From positions 40,748,828-40,812,827 of the forward strand of contig CM028378.1 in the NCBI GenBank assembly GCA_013146195.2: a stretch of 64,000 nucleotides of DNA, given 5' to 3'. Positions within the stretch are counted from its first letter, which is position 1, and each line of letters starts with the position of its first letter. The notes under the pieces were generated by a model. The model saw only the letters and a program-made list of their open reading frames with translations. It was not told where the DNA came from and did not search any database. Positions 46,520 to 59,217 of this stretch are shown one piece after another. The position numbers and the translations under genes are program-made. This DNA is from Codonopsis lanceolata. Lineage: Eukaryota; Streptophyta; Magnoliopsida; Asterales; Campanulaceae.

Positions 46520-46859
46520 ATATGTACATGCAATCAATGTATAATTTAACTGTCTTAATAAATATTCCTAAGTTGCACCTTAGGACCCATAATATTATAT
46601 TTCAGTGTCTTAATATGAACTTTATGTCTTTTTTCTTTCTGTCGATCGAGCCTCCGTATCTTGAAGGCCAGGATGTAAGTATGCCGAGGACTTAAATAGT
46701 GCCTTCCCTATCCTTTTTTCTCCTGATTTCTTCTTATTTTTTTACACACTCTAATTTTTGCTTAGGCCGCCCTTTCGGGTTTCAACCTAGCGAGCCCTTA
46801 TTTCTCCTTTTATTATTATTTTTTAATACTCTAACTTTTGCCTAGGCCGCTCTTTCGGG
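46520..46859. repeat. spacer with CCTAGGC repeat pair, copy D
   Basis: No gene. AACTTTTGCCTAGGCCGC / CTTTCGGGTTT units at about 46755-46795 and 46838-46876 lie between the ends of the convergent antisense gene and pol. Confidence 0.7.
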
Positions 46860-47880
46860 TTTTCAGCCTAGCGAGCTGGAGAGGGAGGCATCTGCTGGAT
46901 AGAATAGCCCAAGCATAATACCTATTGAGTTTGTCGAGGTTGAAGGGCTGGATATACTTCTCCTTCCTGGTTTGCGAGAAGCACGACACCACCTGACCAG
47001 ATCTCCTTAACAATATATGGTCCCATCCATGGAGACTTCCATTTTCCCCTAGTATCAACATAACTAGGGGGTTTTTCTAGAAGCACGAGGTCTCTGACTT
47101 GGATGTCGCGGCCTTTGACTTTTTTATTGAAAGCCCGGGCGATGCGCCTTTGATATGCCCGGGTATGCTCTAGGGCTAGTAGGCGTCGTTCGTCGATTAG
47201 GGCCAATTCTTCGAATCACCCTTTGACCTAGTCAATTTCTGCTATGTCAGATTCCATCATCACTCTCAGTGATGGAATTTCAACTTCTATTGGCAGTACT
47301 ACCTCCATGCCATATGCTAGAGAATAGGGGGTAGCCCCAGTGGGTGTGTGGACTGAGGTGCGATAGCCCCAAAGGGCTAGCGGCAATTTTCCTGGCCAGT
47401 CTCTTCCTGTGTCAGCCATTTTTCTGATGATATTTTCAAGTGATTTGTTGGCTGCTTCAATGGAACCATTGGCTTGCGGCCGGTAGGGGGAGGATTTATG
47501 CTTTTGGATCTTGAACTCGTCGAGTAGACGGTTCACGTCCCCTTCAAAATGTGAGTCGTTGTCTGAGATTATCGCGAAGGGTACGCCATATCGATATATA
47601 ATATTGGCCCGGATGAATTCGGACACCTTTCGAGCATTTAGGACTTTATAGGAAGAGGCTTCCACCCACTTTGTAAAGTAATCGACGGCTACTAAGACAT
47701 ATTCGTGGCCATTGGATCCCTTCGGGTGAATTTGGCCTATGACGTCGATTCCCCATGTTGAGAAGGGCCAGGGGGCTGTGGAGTTATATAAGACATGTGG
47801 GGGCACATGCTGCAGATTAGCAAAACGATGGCATTTGTCGCAATGTTGCACCAACCACCGAATCTGTCGGTTTCAAGCGT
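46860..47880 (-). pseudogene. pol: Tat integrase of copy D
   Basis: Zinc-binding end CDKCHRFANLQHV (about 47845). The DDE core follows: first Asp in FSTWGIDVIGQIHPKG, second in AIISDNDSHFEGD, Glu in PQANGSIEAANKSLENIIRK. Then come WGYRTSVHTPTGATPYSLAY, typical of gypsy integrases, and MMESDIAEID. The C-terminal arm is in a second frame (47206-46922; RLLALEHTRAYQRRIARAFN, GPYIVKEIWSGGVVLL). The upstream zinc-finger half is out of frame (47940-47860). Catalytic residues are present, but a shift after 47228 and one before 47854 interrupt it. No chromodomain is seen, in keeping with Tat. Confidence 0.88.
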
Positions 47881-50110
47881 ATTCCAATAGTACCCCGTCC
47901 AGGATAATCTTTCTTGGGCGACATATGGCCATTCATGTGGGGCCCGCAGGTACCACCATGTAGCTGATCCATGATTTGTTCAGCCTTGGCCTGATTGACA
48001 CATAATAAGTTGAGGCCTTGATAGTGCCTCTTATACAGGCTGCCACTACTGAGTACAAATTGTGAGGCCCACCTTCGCAGGGAGACTCTTCCTCTTTCAT
48101 CTAGGCCAGGAGGATAGATACCTTTTTGAAGCAGATTTAGGATATCAGCGTACCAAGGCTCGTGATCTGCTTCAGGGGCTACATTAATTTTGAAACAGTA
48201 TACAGGAGTGACCTTTTTCGCGACTACGAATGGCTGAACATTAGTTTCTGTGTGAATTTGGACTAGCGACGCCAGAGTAGCTAAGGCATCGGCGAATTGA
48301 TTTATATTTCGTGGCAGATAATGGAACGAGATAGAGTCAAATCGGGCGGCAAGTGCTGTTAGTTTGGCATGATAGAACTGCAATCGAGGATCTTGGGTTT
48401 TCCATCTCCCTTCGACTTGATTTATGATCAGGGCAGAGTCTCCATAGACTTCTAGATCTTTGGCTCCTCTTTTGAGAGCTTTTTCTAAGCCAGCAACGCA
48501 GGCTTCATATTCCGCCGTGTTATTTGAGCATTCGAATTCTAACCTTATGGCCAATGGAGTATGAGAATCAGCCGGGTCTATTAGCAAGATTCCTATGCCA
48601 AAGCCTCTTTTGTTTGCAGCTCCGTCAAAGAACATCTGCCAGCTGGTGTCATGGTCAGTGATTTCCAGGACACCTTGTCTGTGATCATGAGATCGTTGAT
48701 TTCCGTCGAACATTTCTTCGTCCGGAAGCACAGCTTAGTTTCATCTTTGGCCTTCAAGGGTAGATCGGCTAAATGGTCTGCAATCACGCTTCCTTTGATA
48801 GATTTGAGTGTGACATAAGTTATGTCAAACTCGTTGAGAAGAAAGGACCACTTGGCCAGTCGGCTGGACAGTGATGGCTTGCCAAAGATGTACTTGATAG
48901 GGTCCATTCTGGATATGAGTTTGATGGACCGTCCTTGGAGATAGGTCTTGAGCCTTTGAGTGGCCTAGACTAGGCCGGTGCAGCTTTTCTCTAGCGCTGA
49001 ATAGTTTAGGTCGCTTCCTTGCAGTATATAGCATTTTCAATGTAGGAATTTTCTTTCTCTTGGGCGAGCATAGCCCCTACTGACATGTTTGTGACGGTTA
49101 AATATATGAGGAGAGGTTTATGTATATGGGGTGGAGCTAGCACAGGGGGATTGGTGAGATAGGCTTTTATCTTTTCGAAGGCTAGCTGGCACTTCTCGTC
49201 CCAGACTTGGTCAGTATTCTTTTTTAGGAGTTTGAAGAGGGGCTCACATGTGGTTGTCAGCTGCCGAATGAAGCGGCTAATATACTGCAATCGGCCTAGG
49301 AAGCCTTTGACTTCGGTCGGAGTTTTTGGCCGTGGCATCTCTAGGATGGCTTTTATTTTTGCTGGCTCGATCTCGATGCCCTGCTCGATCACTAAGAATC
49401 CCAGGACCTTGCCTTTGGTAGCCCCAAATGTGCATTTGGTGGGGTTAAGCTTCATCTGGTGCTTTCTTAACTGTTCAAAGAATTTTCGAAGGTCTTTGAT
49501 ATGGGCACCGTTGGCGTCGTTGGAATGCACGATCATGTCATCAACATAGACCTCCATTTCTTTATGGATCATGTCGTGGAAGAGGGTGGTGGCAGCCCTC
49601 TGATAAGTAGCCCCGGCATTTTTCAGCCCAAATGGCATGACAGTATAGCAATAAGTACCCCAGGGAGTAGTAAATGAGGTCTTCTCCTGGTCTTCCGCTG
49701 CCATTTTAATTTGATTATATCCCAGCATGCCGTCGACAAAGGATCGGACTTTGTGAGCAGCGACAGCGTCTACCACAATATCAATATTGGGTAGAGGGAA
49801 GTCATCTTTGGGCGACGCTTTGTTGAGGTCGCAGAAATCTACACAGATTCGGACCTTCCCATTGGGCTTGGGAACGGTCACTATATTTGACAGCCATATC
49901 GGGTATTCAATTACCCGAATGAAATTGACGTGCAGCTGCTTCATAATTTCTTCCTTAACTTGTAGTGACCATTCCGGCTTGATGCGGCGGAGCTTCTACT
50001 TGACAGGCCGAGCATCCGAATATATGGGGATCCAAATGTTCGACTATGGCTGGGTCTAGCCCCGACATATCTTCGTAGGACCATGCAAATATGTCCACGA
50101 ACTCTTTGAG
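47881..50110 (-). pseudogene. pol: Tat RT and two RNase H domains of copy D
   Basis: RT at 49944-49006: PNGKVRICVDFCDLNKASPK, FVDGMLGYNQIKMAAEDQEK, FTTPWGTYCYTVMPFGLKNA, catalytic MEVYVDDMIVHS (about 49540), FLGRLQYISRFIRQL. The RT-linked RNase H (48970-48740) contains FLLNEFDITYVTLKSIKGSV. The second, Tat-specific RNase H (48731-47881) has all acidic positions: FFDGAANKRG, NNTAEYEACV, LEVYGDSALIINQ, NQFADALATLASL. The entry block FAWSYEDMSGLDPAIVEH is at about 50070. Frame changes near 50040, 49010 and 48735 make it a pseudogene, but no catalytic residue is lost. Confidence 0.9.
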
Positions 50111-50914
50111 GAGATTGATGAGTGCTACCCTTTCAGAGCCTTGTGTAGTAGGCCGATTTTGATCTCTTTATTTCATTGTCCAAATTGCATTGATAGTGGA
50201 CAAGTCTTCGCTTGCCGATGAATGGTGTCGTTTGTTTGGTGCTCGACTGACTTTACAAGCTCAAGTAAATAATTTTTATCTTTTGGGCCCATTTCATTAA
50301 ATGACTCATTAGCATAATCATTATTATTTAATGCGTCTTTTAATGTAGGTGCAACTAAGGAATAAGCAAAGACATTTAGATTATCATTAAAAGCAAACTA
50401 TACAGGGTTTATTACATTATTGAGGACCTGGGGTTTGAGGTCCTCAACTTTAGATAGTGGATCGGTAGATGACCAATCCGTAAAGCTAGGGGAAGGAATA
50501 GGGATAGTATATCCAAAGCGGTCCACTAGATCTGTGGGCGTCAGGAGGGGGCCGGTCGTGGTATACCAGTTCTGCAGAGGCTTATCAGCAATAAGTTCAA
50601 ACTCAGTAGGGAGCTCTTTATAATAAGTGCCTCCTTCTATCATACCCAGGAAGCTGTCTCCTAGACCGTCATCATCTAGCAAGGCCAGAGCATAATCATC
50701 CTGGTCTATAGACGAAGTATTTTCAACAAAGTGATGCCTTATATGCAAGCTACGGGGCCTGTGGTAACCTGTTCCATTCTATCTGTGAGAAGACTGACAT
50801 CTTCAAAGATTTCCCAACCAGGGCATCTTTTCCCAATCTGGTCTAACCAGGGCTCAAGAAACATGAAATAGGCTTCAGTTTCCCCTTTCCTTATAGAGTA
50901 GCCATTTAAGGTTT
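50111..50914 (-). pseudogene. pol: linker between protease and RT of copy D
   Basis: An acidic stretch is open from 50748 to 50398 (DDYALALLDDDGLGDSFLGM; LVDRFGYTIPIPSPSFTDW), matched by 38458-38228 in copy B. Such linkers between protease and RT are usual in Tat polyproteins and have no assigned function. Frames are interrupted at both ends. Confidence 0.6.
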
Positions 50915-53900
50915 TTATATATAGTTGGAGAGGGGGATATTCATAAGGGCGCTTTTCTCTTTCTGCCTTTCTTTTCTCACGCTTGCTTTCATGCAGCTAC
51001 TAATCGGAGTAGGCGTGTATCCTAGACCAAAAGGAGGGATACATTCCTTAAGTTCATCCTGGACTAAATTAACTAGCCCTTGCTGATTTCTGTCGAGACC
51101 CAGACTAGTCATATAATTCATCTTTCGAAACATGTTTAAGGGGATCATGTTTCCTAGGGATGTGAATTTCTTTCCAATGATGTCAGTTTCTCGGCCATAT
51201 TCAATGGCGTTGACCACAGCTTGGGGGATAACCTCAAAACCACTGAGGAAAATACCAGTGTCCTCATGCTCTATCTCGAGGATTGGGATATCCTCGTTTT
51301 CCTTATTCTCTACGATCTTATCAGCAAAAATAATTACTATGTGGTCATCGTGGATGAATTTGACACGCTGGTGTAATGAAGAGGCTACCCCTTTTACCTC
51401 ATGGATCCAAGGGCGCCCCAAAGCAAAGGTGGGCCGGTATGTCCAGGACTTGGAATTCAACTGGCATGTTTAATGGCCCAATGGTTAGCATTAAAGTGAC
51501 CACCCCTAAGACACATCGACTGGTGTTGTCATATGCCTTGACTGTCTGCGAGGAAGGAGTAAGTTCTGATATTTTTGTTCCCAGTTTGGCTAACGTGCTG
51601 GCGGGACATACATTCAATGAAGACCCGTTATCTATCAAAACTCGGGGAACCCGTTTCTCCAAAATTCCCACAGTGATATGAAGAGCATCAATGTGGTTGG
51701 TTCCTTCCTTTGGAAGATCTAGATCAGTGAACATTATCACGTTCCCAAAGTGGATGTTCCCGATCATTTGAGTAAGCTCATTTGGGGAGGTTTCAATTGG
51801 AATGGCTGCCTGGCTTAAAGATTTAGCCAGCGTATCACGGTGGGCCTTAGAAGCACAAAGTAAGCCCCGGATGGAAATGTTGGCCTGAGTTTTCTTCATC
51901 TGAGCTAATAAAGTATCTTCCACCATTTTAGCCATAGTATCTGTCACTTGATCTTTGCCAGAGTGGTCGCCTCTTTCCAGGTTTGGCTGGTAGGCTCGGC
52001 CAGATCGTGTAAGGTGGCTAACATCTCCACCAACCCAAGTGGCTTTTTCAACATTACATGTATTTTGGCTACCCAGGATAGTGTCCCAAGAGAGCATATT
52101 ACAGCTAGGCTCTTTTATGGATAAGGATGGAGGAAAGGGAACAAGGATATATGGTAATGGATGTTTATTTATTTCAAACTTGGGCACACAGAAGTTTTCA
52201 TCAACCTCAATCATATTGATTTGAGGTAGGGGGTTATTGACTACATTTGGTCTGGGTGGAGGCTTTTCAATAACCTTATCATCTATAAGGTCCTGGATAG
52301 CATTTTTCAGAGTATAGCATTTATCGGTGAGGTGACCACCGCGATGGTATTCACAAGATCGGGCATGATTCCAATTCACAGGCGTGGGGTTTGGTGGCTT
52401 ATAATTCTCTAAAGGCTTTAGCACTCCCTGTGCCATTAGCCCCTGCAGTATTACAGACTGGGGAGCTTGCAGTTCGTCATAATACCGGTTCACCCATGCT
52501 CGATTTAAATTTCGTGGCTATCATTTCCTCCTCTTGTATTGATGCACTGTTCGATCTAGTAGTACCATGGAACAGAACCATAATTTTGGGTAGAAAATGG
52601 GGCTGAGGCATTCCCTACCATATTGACGGGTCGGTGCGGTCTTTCCTTTAGAGTAACGGAAAGAACTAGGAGGCGTATTGGTTTTTAGTTGCCCAGTCCG
52701 TATATCTTCATCAATACGGGCTCCTATCTCCACTATTTCTTTAAAATTGGTGTAGCGGAGATACCGCATATGTTCCAGGTAAATGGGCTGGAGGTTTTTA
52801 ATGAACATTCTGCATGACTCAGCCGAACCAGGTCTGTCAAAAGTCTAGGCCAATTTTCTTTTCCACCTGACTGCAAACTCAACACATGTTTCTTTTTCCC
52901 TTTGGGTGCACGACTCGAGGTCCCTTCTATTTTCAGGACTGGTGTTGTCTTTGTACCTTTCAAGGAACCCTTCAGCTATTTGGTCCCAAGTATTCATGGT
53001 GCTGCTATCAGACAACATTAGCCATTGTTTGGCAACCCCTATTAGGGTGAGGTGAAAATTGGAAGCCATAACCTCAAAGCTAGCTCCCCTTGACTGAATG
53101 CCAGTGGAATAAGATTTCAAATGGGATATAGGGCATCCAGTCCCATCAAATTTTTCTATGTCGGGCATTTTGAACTTTGAGGGTAGTATTGCTGAAGGTT
53201 GCAATGCTAATGCCCGCGTAGAAAATTCCCCTTTGTTGAGAAGTTTGAGCATCATGGTCTTCATATTTTCCATGTCGGCCTCCATTTTGGTGGCTGGGGG
53301 AGTTGGCTTTTGATATATACTGGCTGGACTAGGGAAGGTTGGGTTAATTTCTGGCTGAGGTATCTGTTAAGGATTTTGGGCTGGGTATGGATATTAGGCA
53401 TTATAAGGATTCTGGGCTGGGGGATTTTAGGCAGTATATGGATTCTGGGCTGGTGGATTTTGCGTAATATAGGGATTTTGGGTTGATGGGTTATTGACGG
53501 TCTCGGCTGGGCGACCAGGATCATTGAAAGGTAAGTATGTGGTAACTTGGCCTGGTGGGTTATAGCTTTTTGGGTCCATATGTGGGCTATTTTGGAGTGG
53601 GTTGATCATGGGAAAAGGGAGGTCATTTGGGCTCTGGGGTATATTGGCGCTTGGGAGAGGATATGGAGGATAGGACGGGTAAGGACTGATATTTGGGTAG
53701 TAGGGACTTGGTGGGGGATTTGGATTCGAGGTAGTGGCAATATTTGGTGGGTTAGTGTTTGGCTGGGGAGTTGGGTTTGGAGGCACATGAGATGTTGATG
53801 CTTCCTGGGGGACTATAGGGGAAGAGTTCACTGGATTTTAAACTCTGCACCAAACTAGCCATTTGGCTCATCGCTGCACCCAACTTTTGGTCTAACCATT

Positions 53901-53964
53901 CCTGCATTGCCGAAGTCGGAGCGTACCATGGAGCCCCAGATGCACCCATAGCGAAGCTGCTCAC
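50915..53964 (-). pseudogene. gag: Tat gag and protease of copy D
   Basis: Gag begins at 53964 (MSSFAMGASGAPWYAPTSAM; MSQMASLVQSLKSS). It has a Pro/Asn-rich region with NPPPSPYYPN and NPY.TQNP repeats (53831-53261, in two frames), then the gag helical fold (53285-52845; MPDIEKFDGTGCPISHLKSY, KQWLMLSDSSTMNTWDQIAE). The next open stretch (52493-51399) carries the knuckle-like CEYHRGGHLTDKC and the aspartic protease active site VLIDNGSSLNVCP (about 51600-51560; DNG in place of DSG/DTG, as common in Tat). It is followed by FALGRPWIHEVKGVASSLHQ (51430 downward). Frameshifts at about 53430, 52840, 52500 and 51420. Confidence 0.85.
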
Positions 53965-55089
53965 TTTTTCTTTGCCATCGCTCGGATCGTACCCTCTGTA
54001 CTAATTACGCCCCTTGTCCGATCGATCGACATCGATACCCTCGTTCGATTTACGCACTTATTTCGCGTATCAACCGGCCAAGATACTATCTCGCCTTTCC
54101 AAATTCGGGCTAGGTTTCGAGGAAAATGAAGGCTTTTCGAAGGCTTGGAGTACAGCGTGCCTTTATTAGTATATTTTATTATTATTTATTTTCCCTACAA
54201 TTGACCGGATAAACACCTGCTTTATTTTGACGGTCTCAGGGCTTTTCCTGGAAAAGTGAATTCTTTCTCCAGAGTATAGGACCAACGTATTCCACCTGCC
54301 TTTCGACTCCCCAAGATCGGACTGATCCCAGGCGAAGGGCCTATACTCTTTCCAGGATCCACCATTCGAAATGGTCTAGGTCGAGCATCAGAGAATAATA
54401 AATTAGCCCCTGTGTATTTATTATTTTTTTTTAACTATTTTTTATTTTATGTGCACTTATTTTTTCATTTTATTTTTGATGATAATTTTTTTCTTGCGCA
54501 GTTAATTTTTTTTACTATATATATATATATATTTTTTTGACTTCTTCCTTTTATTTATTTATTTTTTTTTTGACAGGGGCTGACTCACGATTCAAAGATG
54601 CAGAAACCGGTCGGTCATTGAAGTGTCCTGAGAATCCATATGCATTCTAACGTTGGCTTATGCAGGGGGTAGGCTGGCCATGGTGTAGGGTAACAGTTCG
54701 GAATATTCATATATGCGTGCACGTGTCTGTATCTAAAAAACAGTAAAATCCTTATTATTATTTTTTCAGATATATAAACAGAAAATAAAACAAATATGAC
54801 ATGTCTTGCTGTTACGCGTGGGTTTTCTCGGCTTTTTAGTTTGAGCGTAAACAAGCAAGCACATCACATTAAGAAATAGAAAGAAAAGCGGGGAATCTAT
54901 CTATTCCTATTAATTATAAATTTGATCCTATGTCCCCAAAATAAAATGACAGAATGAATGCAAATATGTACAAATTGAGCAGAATAAAAACAGAACAAAA
55001 TAAATATACAGGGCCGAAAATAAAGCAATAAAATAAAGCCCCGGCCTTTTTATTGTGCTGCCCGGAATCTTTATTTTGAACATATATAT

Positions 55090-55147
<58 letters not shown>

Positions 55148-55409
55148 AAACACTTTTTTTCAGAAATTTTTTTTAAAAGAATATTTTAAAATATACCTGT
55201 AACAGTTATCGGAATGAAACTACTACAAGATGGAGGATCATATCCACAAATATATGCACGGATGTATAGGAACGCAATGTTCAAATGCATAAATTAATAT
55301 AACAAGCATACTTTAGCCAGAAACAAATAAAAACAAAAAAAAGTTTTTTTTATGAGTCTAGCCCTCCATTTTATTTAAAATAAAACGAAGTCTCCCGCAG
55401 AGTCGCCAC
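53965..55409 (-). other. untranslated leader and primer binding site of copy D
   Basis: No gene. Counterpart of 23370-24678. (TA)n at 55095-55144. The primer binding site at 55391-55408 is altered by one or two bases compared with 24660-24677. Confidence 0.75.
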
Positions 55410-56433
55410 TGTGGGTTCCCGGACATGCGTCCGCGCCCCGCGCGCCCTTGGATAGAGGTGCGCGTACGTGCGGATGCGGGACACCACTGCTCTCATTCCA
55501 TCCTCCCTTTTTTAGGGGAAGACGAAATTAAAAGTGCAAGAGGAGTGTTGTCTAAGATAGCGCGTTGGAATGCGCCTCGGTTGCCTTTAGTGGATTTTTG
55601 ATCCAATATTGGAACTTTTGGGTTTCCCGCATCAAGTTATCCCTTTTTTAGGGGATACCAGGATATGAGAATGCATCACCCTTTCATTCTCATTTTCCAT
55701 TTTTTAGGGAAAAACGGAAAAGTGCAAAAAAGGATGTTGCGACGCCCCCACTATGGATTTTATAAAAATAGCCTTATGGCCTATTTCGGATCACTAGGGA
55801 GCTTTGGGTTTCCCGCATCAAGTTATCCCTTGTTTAGAGGATACCAGGATATGAGAATATATCACAGTTCCATTCTCATTCTCCCCTTTTTAGGGGAAAA
55901 CGGAAAAGTGCAAGGAAGGAGTGTTGCGAGGCCCCACTGGATCCAAAATGTTTTAGAGTCGCCATCTTTATTTTAAGGCAAAAATAAAGCAAAACCAAAA
56001 ACAGAAAAGAAAAACCAGAGATTGTAAAACGGGTTCAGAGGCTTAGTTACGAGTTGGGAAGGTGCTAGGCACCCAACTCGCCCTTTCGGTCTCAAAAGTG
56101 GTTTTTGGCTAAAGTATGCTTATTGTTATATTCATTTAGCAAATAAACAAAGCATTAAAAGACAGGGAAATAAAAACAAATACATCCGCGGCTACATTAT
56201 TTACGGACTTGCAGTCGTTTCCTTACAATAATTACAAATATATTTAAAAATATTTGGCCATTATAACGACTTTTTTACGTAATATTTTCTAACTAAATCC
56301 GGGCAGCACAACGGCTTATAATTGCTACATTGGGCCGGATTTTAAATAACATTTTTATAAATAAAACTCCCTTAAAGGCTATTACCTTTTAGAGCGGAGT
56401 GTGCACGCTCTATCCTTCTGGGAGAGGGAGTTT

Positions 56434-56476
<43 letters not shown>

Positions 56477-57226
56477 GATTTGGGCAGAATGACTGCTTAT
56501 TTGTGGTTGTTTTGGCTCGCTCACTCGGGCAGAATGACGGCTTATTGATGGTGGTTTTGGCTCACTCACTCGGGAAGAATGACGGCTTATTTGTGGTAGT
56601 TTTGGCCTTTTAAATCGGGCAGAGCAACTACTCTTTCCATGATTTTTGGACCGGGAAAGTGGGGTGGAAACCTAGCTGGGGGGCTAAGGCTCACTTTAAC
56701 CGGTGGGTTTTAAGTTTGGAGGAGTTTTGGCAGGGTTTTGAGGCTTTGGGTAGATCACTCACTATCTCACTATCTTTCAGCGTAACGAGAACGCGGAAAG
56801 CTTTGCGGAAGAAAAGGTGTGATGAAGGTCGAACCCGAAGGCTCTATTTATAGCCTGGGATGAGGACTCATCGGGGATTAAAATTCCTTCCTTCACGCTT
56901 CGGTTCATTGTACAGACTGCGGGAAATGTGGGACTTTACGGCAAACTGTAGCAGCTTTGTAGCAACTCTGGAGATCCTGTAGCTGATTTTGGGCACCACC
57001 CATATGAAGTCTGGGCGCCACTCCCACTTTGAGTGTGGGTGGCGCCAGCTTAGCTCTGGTAGTTTCAATTTTGGCACCTTTAGCCCCTGCATTTCACTGT
57101 TTTGCGCAACCTGCTTTATCCTTTTGCATTTTCAACCCTGTAACTTGACATTTGTTAATGTTTTTAACAGGTCTTGATATTTTATGTCATGTTACATACC
57201 AGGGGTACAAAATTGGGGTGTCTACA
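55410..57226 (-). repeat. 5' LTR of copy D, right end of the tandem array
   Basis: 1817 bases from TGTGGGTTCCC to GGGTGTCTACA. It has the hairpin series (about 55430-55910), the tandem 50-base units (56478-56640) and an expanded GTT run (56433-56475). The right flank is not copy E, although the array's left end lies in E. Confidence 0.9.
56433..56475. repeat. (GTT)n microsatellite in the D LTR
   Basis: About 14 GTT units. The other LTRs of the family have only a short mixed GTT stretch at this place, so this is a copy-specific expansion. Confidence 0.95.
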
Positions 57227-57299
57227 GTCGGCGGGGAGGGCCCCCGCCTAAAACCCTCTGGCGTGTTTATCAGTACCCATATGAAAGAAAGGGCGCGTA
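57227..57299. other. unassigned short sequence at the array / Athila junction
   Basis: About 73 bases that match neither the Tat internal region nor Athila as far as I can see. They open with an inverted repeat GGCGGGG / CCCCGCC (57230-57236 and 57242-57248). Confidence 0.5.
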
Positions 57300-57770
57300 G
57301 TTTTAGGTCATGTAATGGCCCAGCTACTTTTCAAAGATGCATGCTTTCTATATTTTCCAATCTAGTGGAAAGATGTGTGGAAGTATTTATGGATGATTTC
57401 TCAGTATTCGGAAATTCTTTTGATCAATGCCTAGAAAATCTAACATTGGTTTTGAAGAGATGTTGCGAAACTAATTTGACCCTAAGTTGGGAGAAAATTC
57501 ATTTCATGGTTAAACATGGAATAGTTTTAGGTCATGTTGTGTCTAACAAAGGAATTGAAGTTGATAAGGCTAAAATTGAAGTTATATCACAGCTATCTCC
57601 CCCTACTTCAGTTAAGGGTGTTAGAAGTTTTTTAGGACATGCGAGTTTCTACAGAAGATTTATAAACGACTTTTCAAAAATCTGTAAACCTTTATGTAAC
57701 CTGTTGGCAAAAGATACCGATTTCATTTTTGACCAAGAATGCTTAAATGCATTCAATCTGTTAAAAGAAC

Positions 57771-58148
57771 AATTGACATCAGCCTCAATTTTAACCAGCC
57801 CTGATTGATCTCTTCCTTTCGAGATCATGTGTGATGCTTCGGATTTCGCAATTGGAGCTGTGTTAGGACAAAGGATAGAAAAGAAACCGCATGTGATTCA
57901 TTATGCGAGTAGGACATTGAATGATGCACAACTCTATTATACAACCACCGAAAAAGAACAATTGACATCAGCCTCAATTTTAACCAGCCCTGATTGATCT
58001 CTTCCTTTCGAGATCATGTGTGATGCTTCGGATTTCGCAATTGGAGCTGTGTTAGGACAAAGGATAGACAAGAAACCGCATGTGATTCATTATGCGAGTA
58101 GGACATTGAATGATGCACAACTCAATTATACAACCACCGAAAAAGAAT
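57771..58148 (+). repeat. 189-base in-frame tandem duplication inside Athila RNase H
   Basis: Units 57771-57959 and 57960-58148 differ at only about two bases (GATAGAAAAG versus GATAGACAAG; CTCTATTAT versus CTCAATTAT). AAAGAA microhomology flanks the units. 189 is a multiple of three, so the frame is kept. Both units carry the same TGA stop. Confidence 0.93.
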
Positions 58149-59060
58149 TTTTAGCAGTTGTGTATGCATTAGAAAATTTTAGATCATACTTGTTAGGGTC
58201 AAAAGTTATCATATTCTCTGATCATGCAGCCCTAAAATATCTTTTGAGTAAGAAGGAGGCAAAGCCTAGATTCATAAGATGGACGTTATTAATGCAGGAA
58301 TTTGACATTACTATTAAAGATAAAAAGGGAACAGAAAACGTTGTAGCCGACCATTTGTCTAGGTTGGAATTTTTACCTTTACTTGAACATCAATTTCTTG
58401 ATAACAAAATCCCTATGAATGAAGACTTCCCTGATGAACAATTATTAGCTGTTAAAAATTTTGAGCCTTGGTATGCTGATTTTGTTAATTATCACATAGC
58501 TGATATCATCAATCCCGATTTTGATTTTTATCAAAGAAAGAAATTTTTAACTAATGCAAAATACTATTTTTGGGAAGAACCACATTTATTCAAAATATGT
58601 TCAGACTTTATAATTAGGAGATGTGTTCTAGAACAAGATCAACAAAGTATTATGACATTCTGTCATGAATACTCTTGTGGTGGTCATTTTAGTGGTAGCA
58701 ATACTGCTAGGAAAATCATGCAATCTGGATTATATTGGCCTACTGTTTTTAGAGACTCCGACATATTTTGCAAAATATGTGATAAATGTCAAAGAACTGG
58801 TGGAATAAGTAAAAGGAATGAGATGTCCTTGCATATTAATATAGTTGTTGAAATTTTTTATGTTTGGGGTATTGACTTTATGGGTCCTTTTCCGGTTTCT
58901 AATGGTTGTGAATATATTTTAGTTGTTGTTGATTATGTGTCCAAATGGATAGAAGCCATTGCTACCCGAAATAATGATGGCCAAACTGTTGTCAAGTTTT
59001 TGGAGGATATATTTGCTCGGTATGGAGTACCGAAGGCTATAATTAGTGATCAAGGAACAC

Positions 59061-59217
59061 TTTTTTTTTTTTTTTTTTTTAAAGGTTGGAGGGGACATAG
59101 ACCGTACCCCAACCCTTAATTTTTTTTAAATTATTTTTAATGCCTTGAAAGGCTACAATTATATATATATGATGCCTTTGGTATGGCTCGAACAATTGGT
59201 GCCTCTGGGGAGGCTTT
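59061..59217 (-). mobile_element. SINE-like insertion in Athila integrase
   Basis: 157 bases with a run of 20 T at its left end (59061-59080), that is a poly(A) tail on the minus strand. It is flanked by the repeat GAACAC (59055-59060 and 59218-59223). Removing it restores the integrase reading GTHFTNRLLNSS. On the minus strand a B-box-like GTTCGAGCC lies about 25-35 bases from the 5' end. No A box was found, so it may be 5'-truncated. Confidence 0.8.

Larger units (their letters stand above)
43208..57226 (-). mobile_element. Tat/Ogre-type element, copy D, lacking the PMD gene
   Basis: In minus orientation: 5' LTR 55410-57226, leader 53965-55409, gag-protease 53964-50800, pol 50110-46860, antisense DUF7745-like gene 45028-46519, left LTR 43208-45027. 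The 3' internal part, including the PMD gene, the 3' untranslated region and the start of the DUF7745-like gene, is missing: the LTR joins directly to position 32306-equivalent of copy B. D is the best-preserved pol copy in the window. Confidence 0.85.

Noticed and set aside
56372..56569. Poly-Thr protein on the minus strand
   Set aside because: Product of the (GTT)n microsatellite inside the LTR.
57230..57248. GC-rich inverted repeat as part of an rRNA or terminator
   Set aside because: Only 7-bp arms in a 73-base unassigned stretch; no rRNA similarity recognised.
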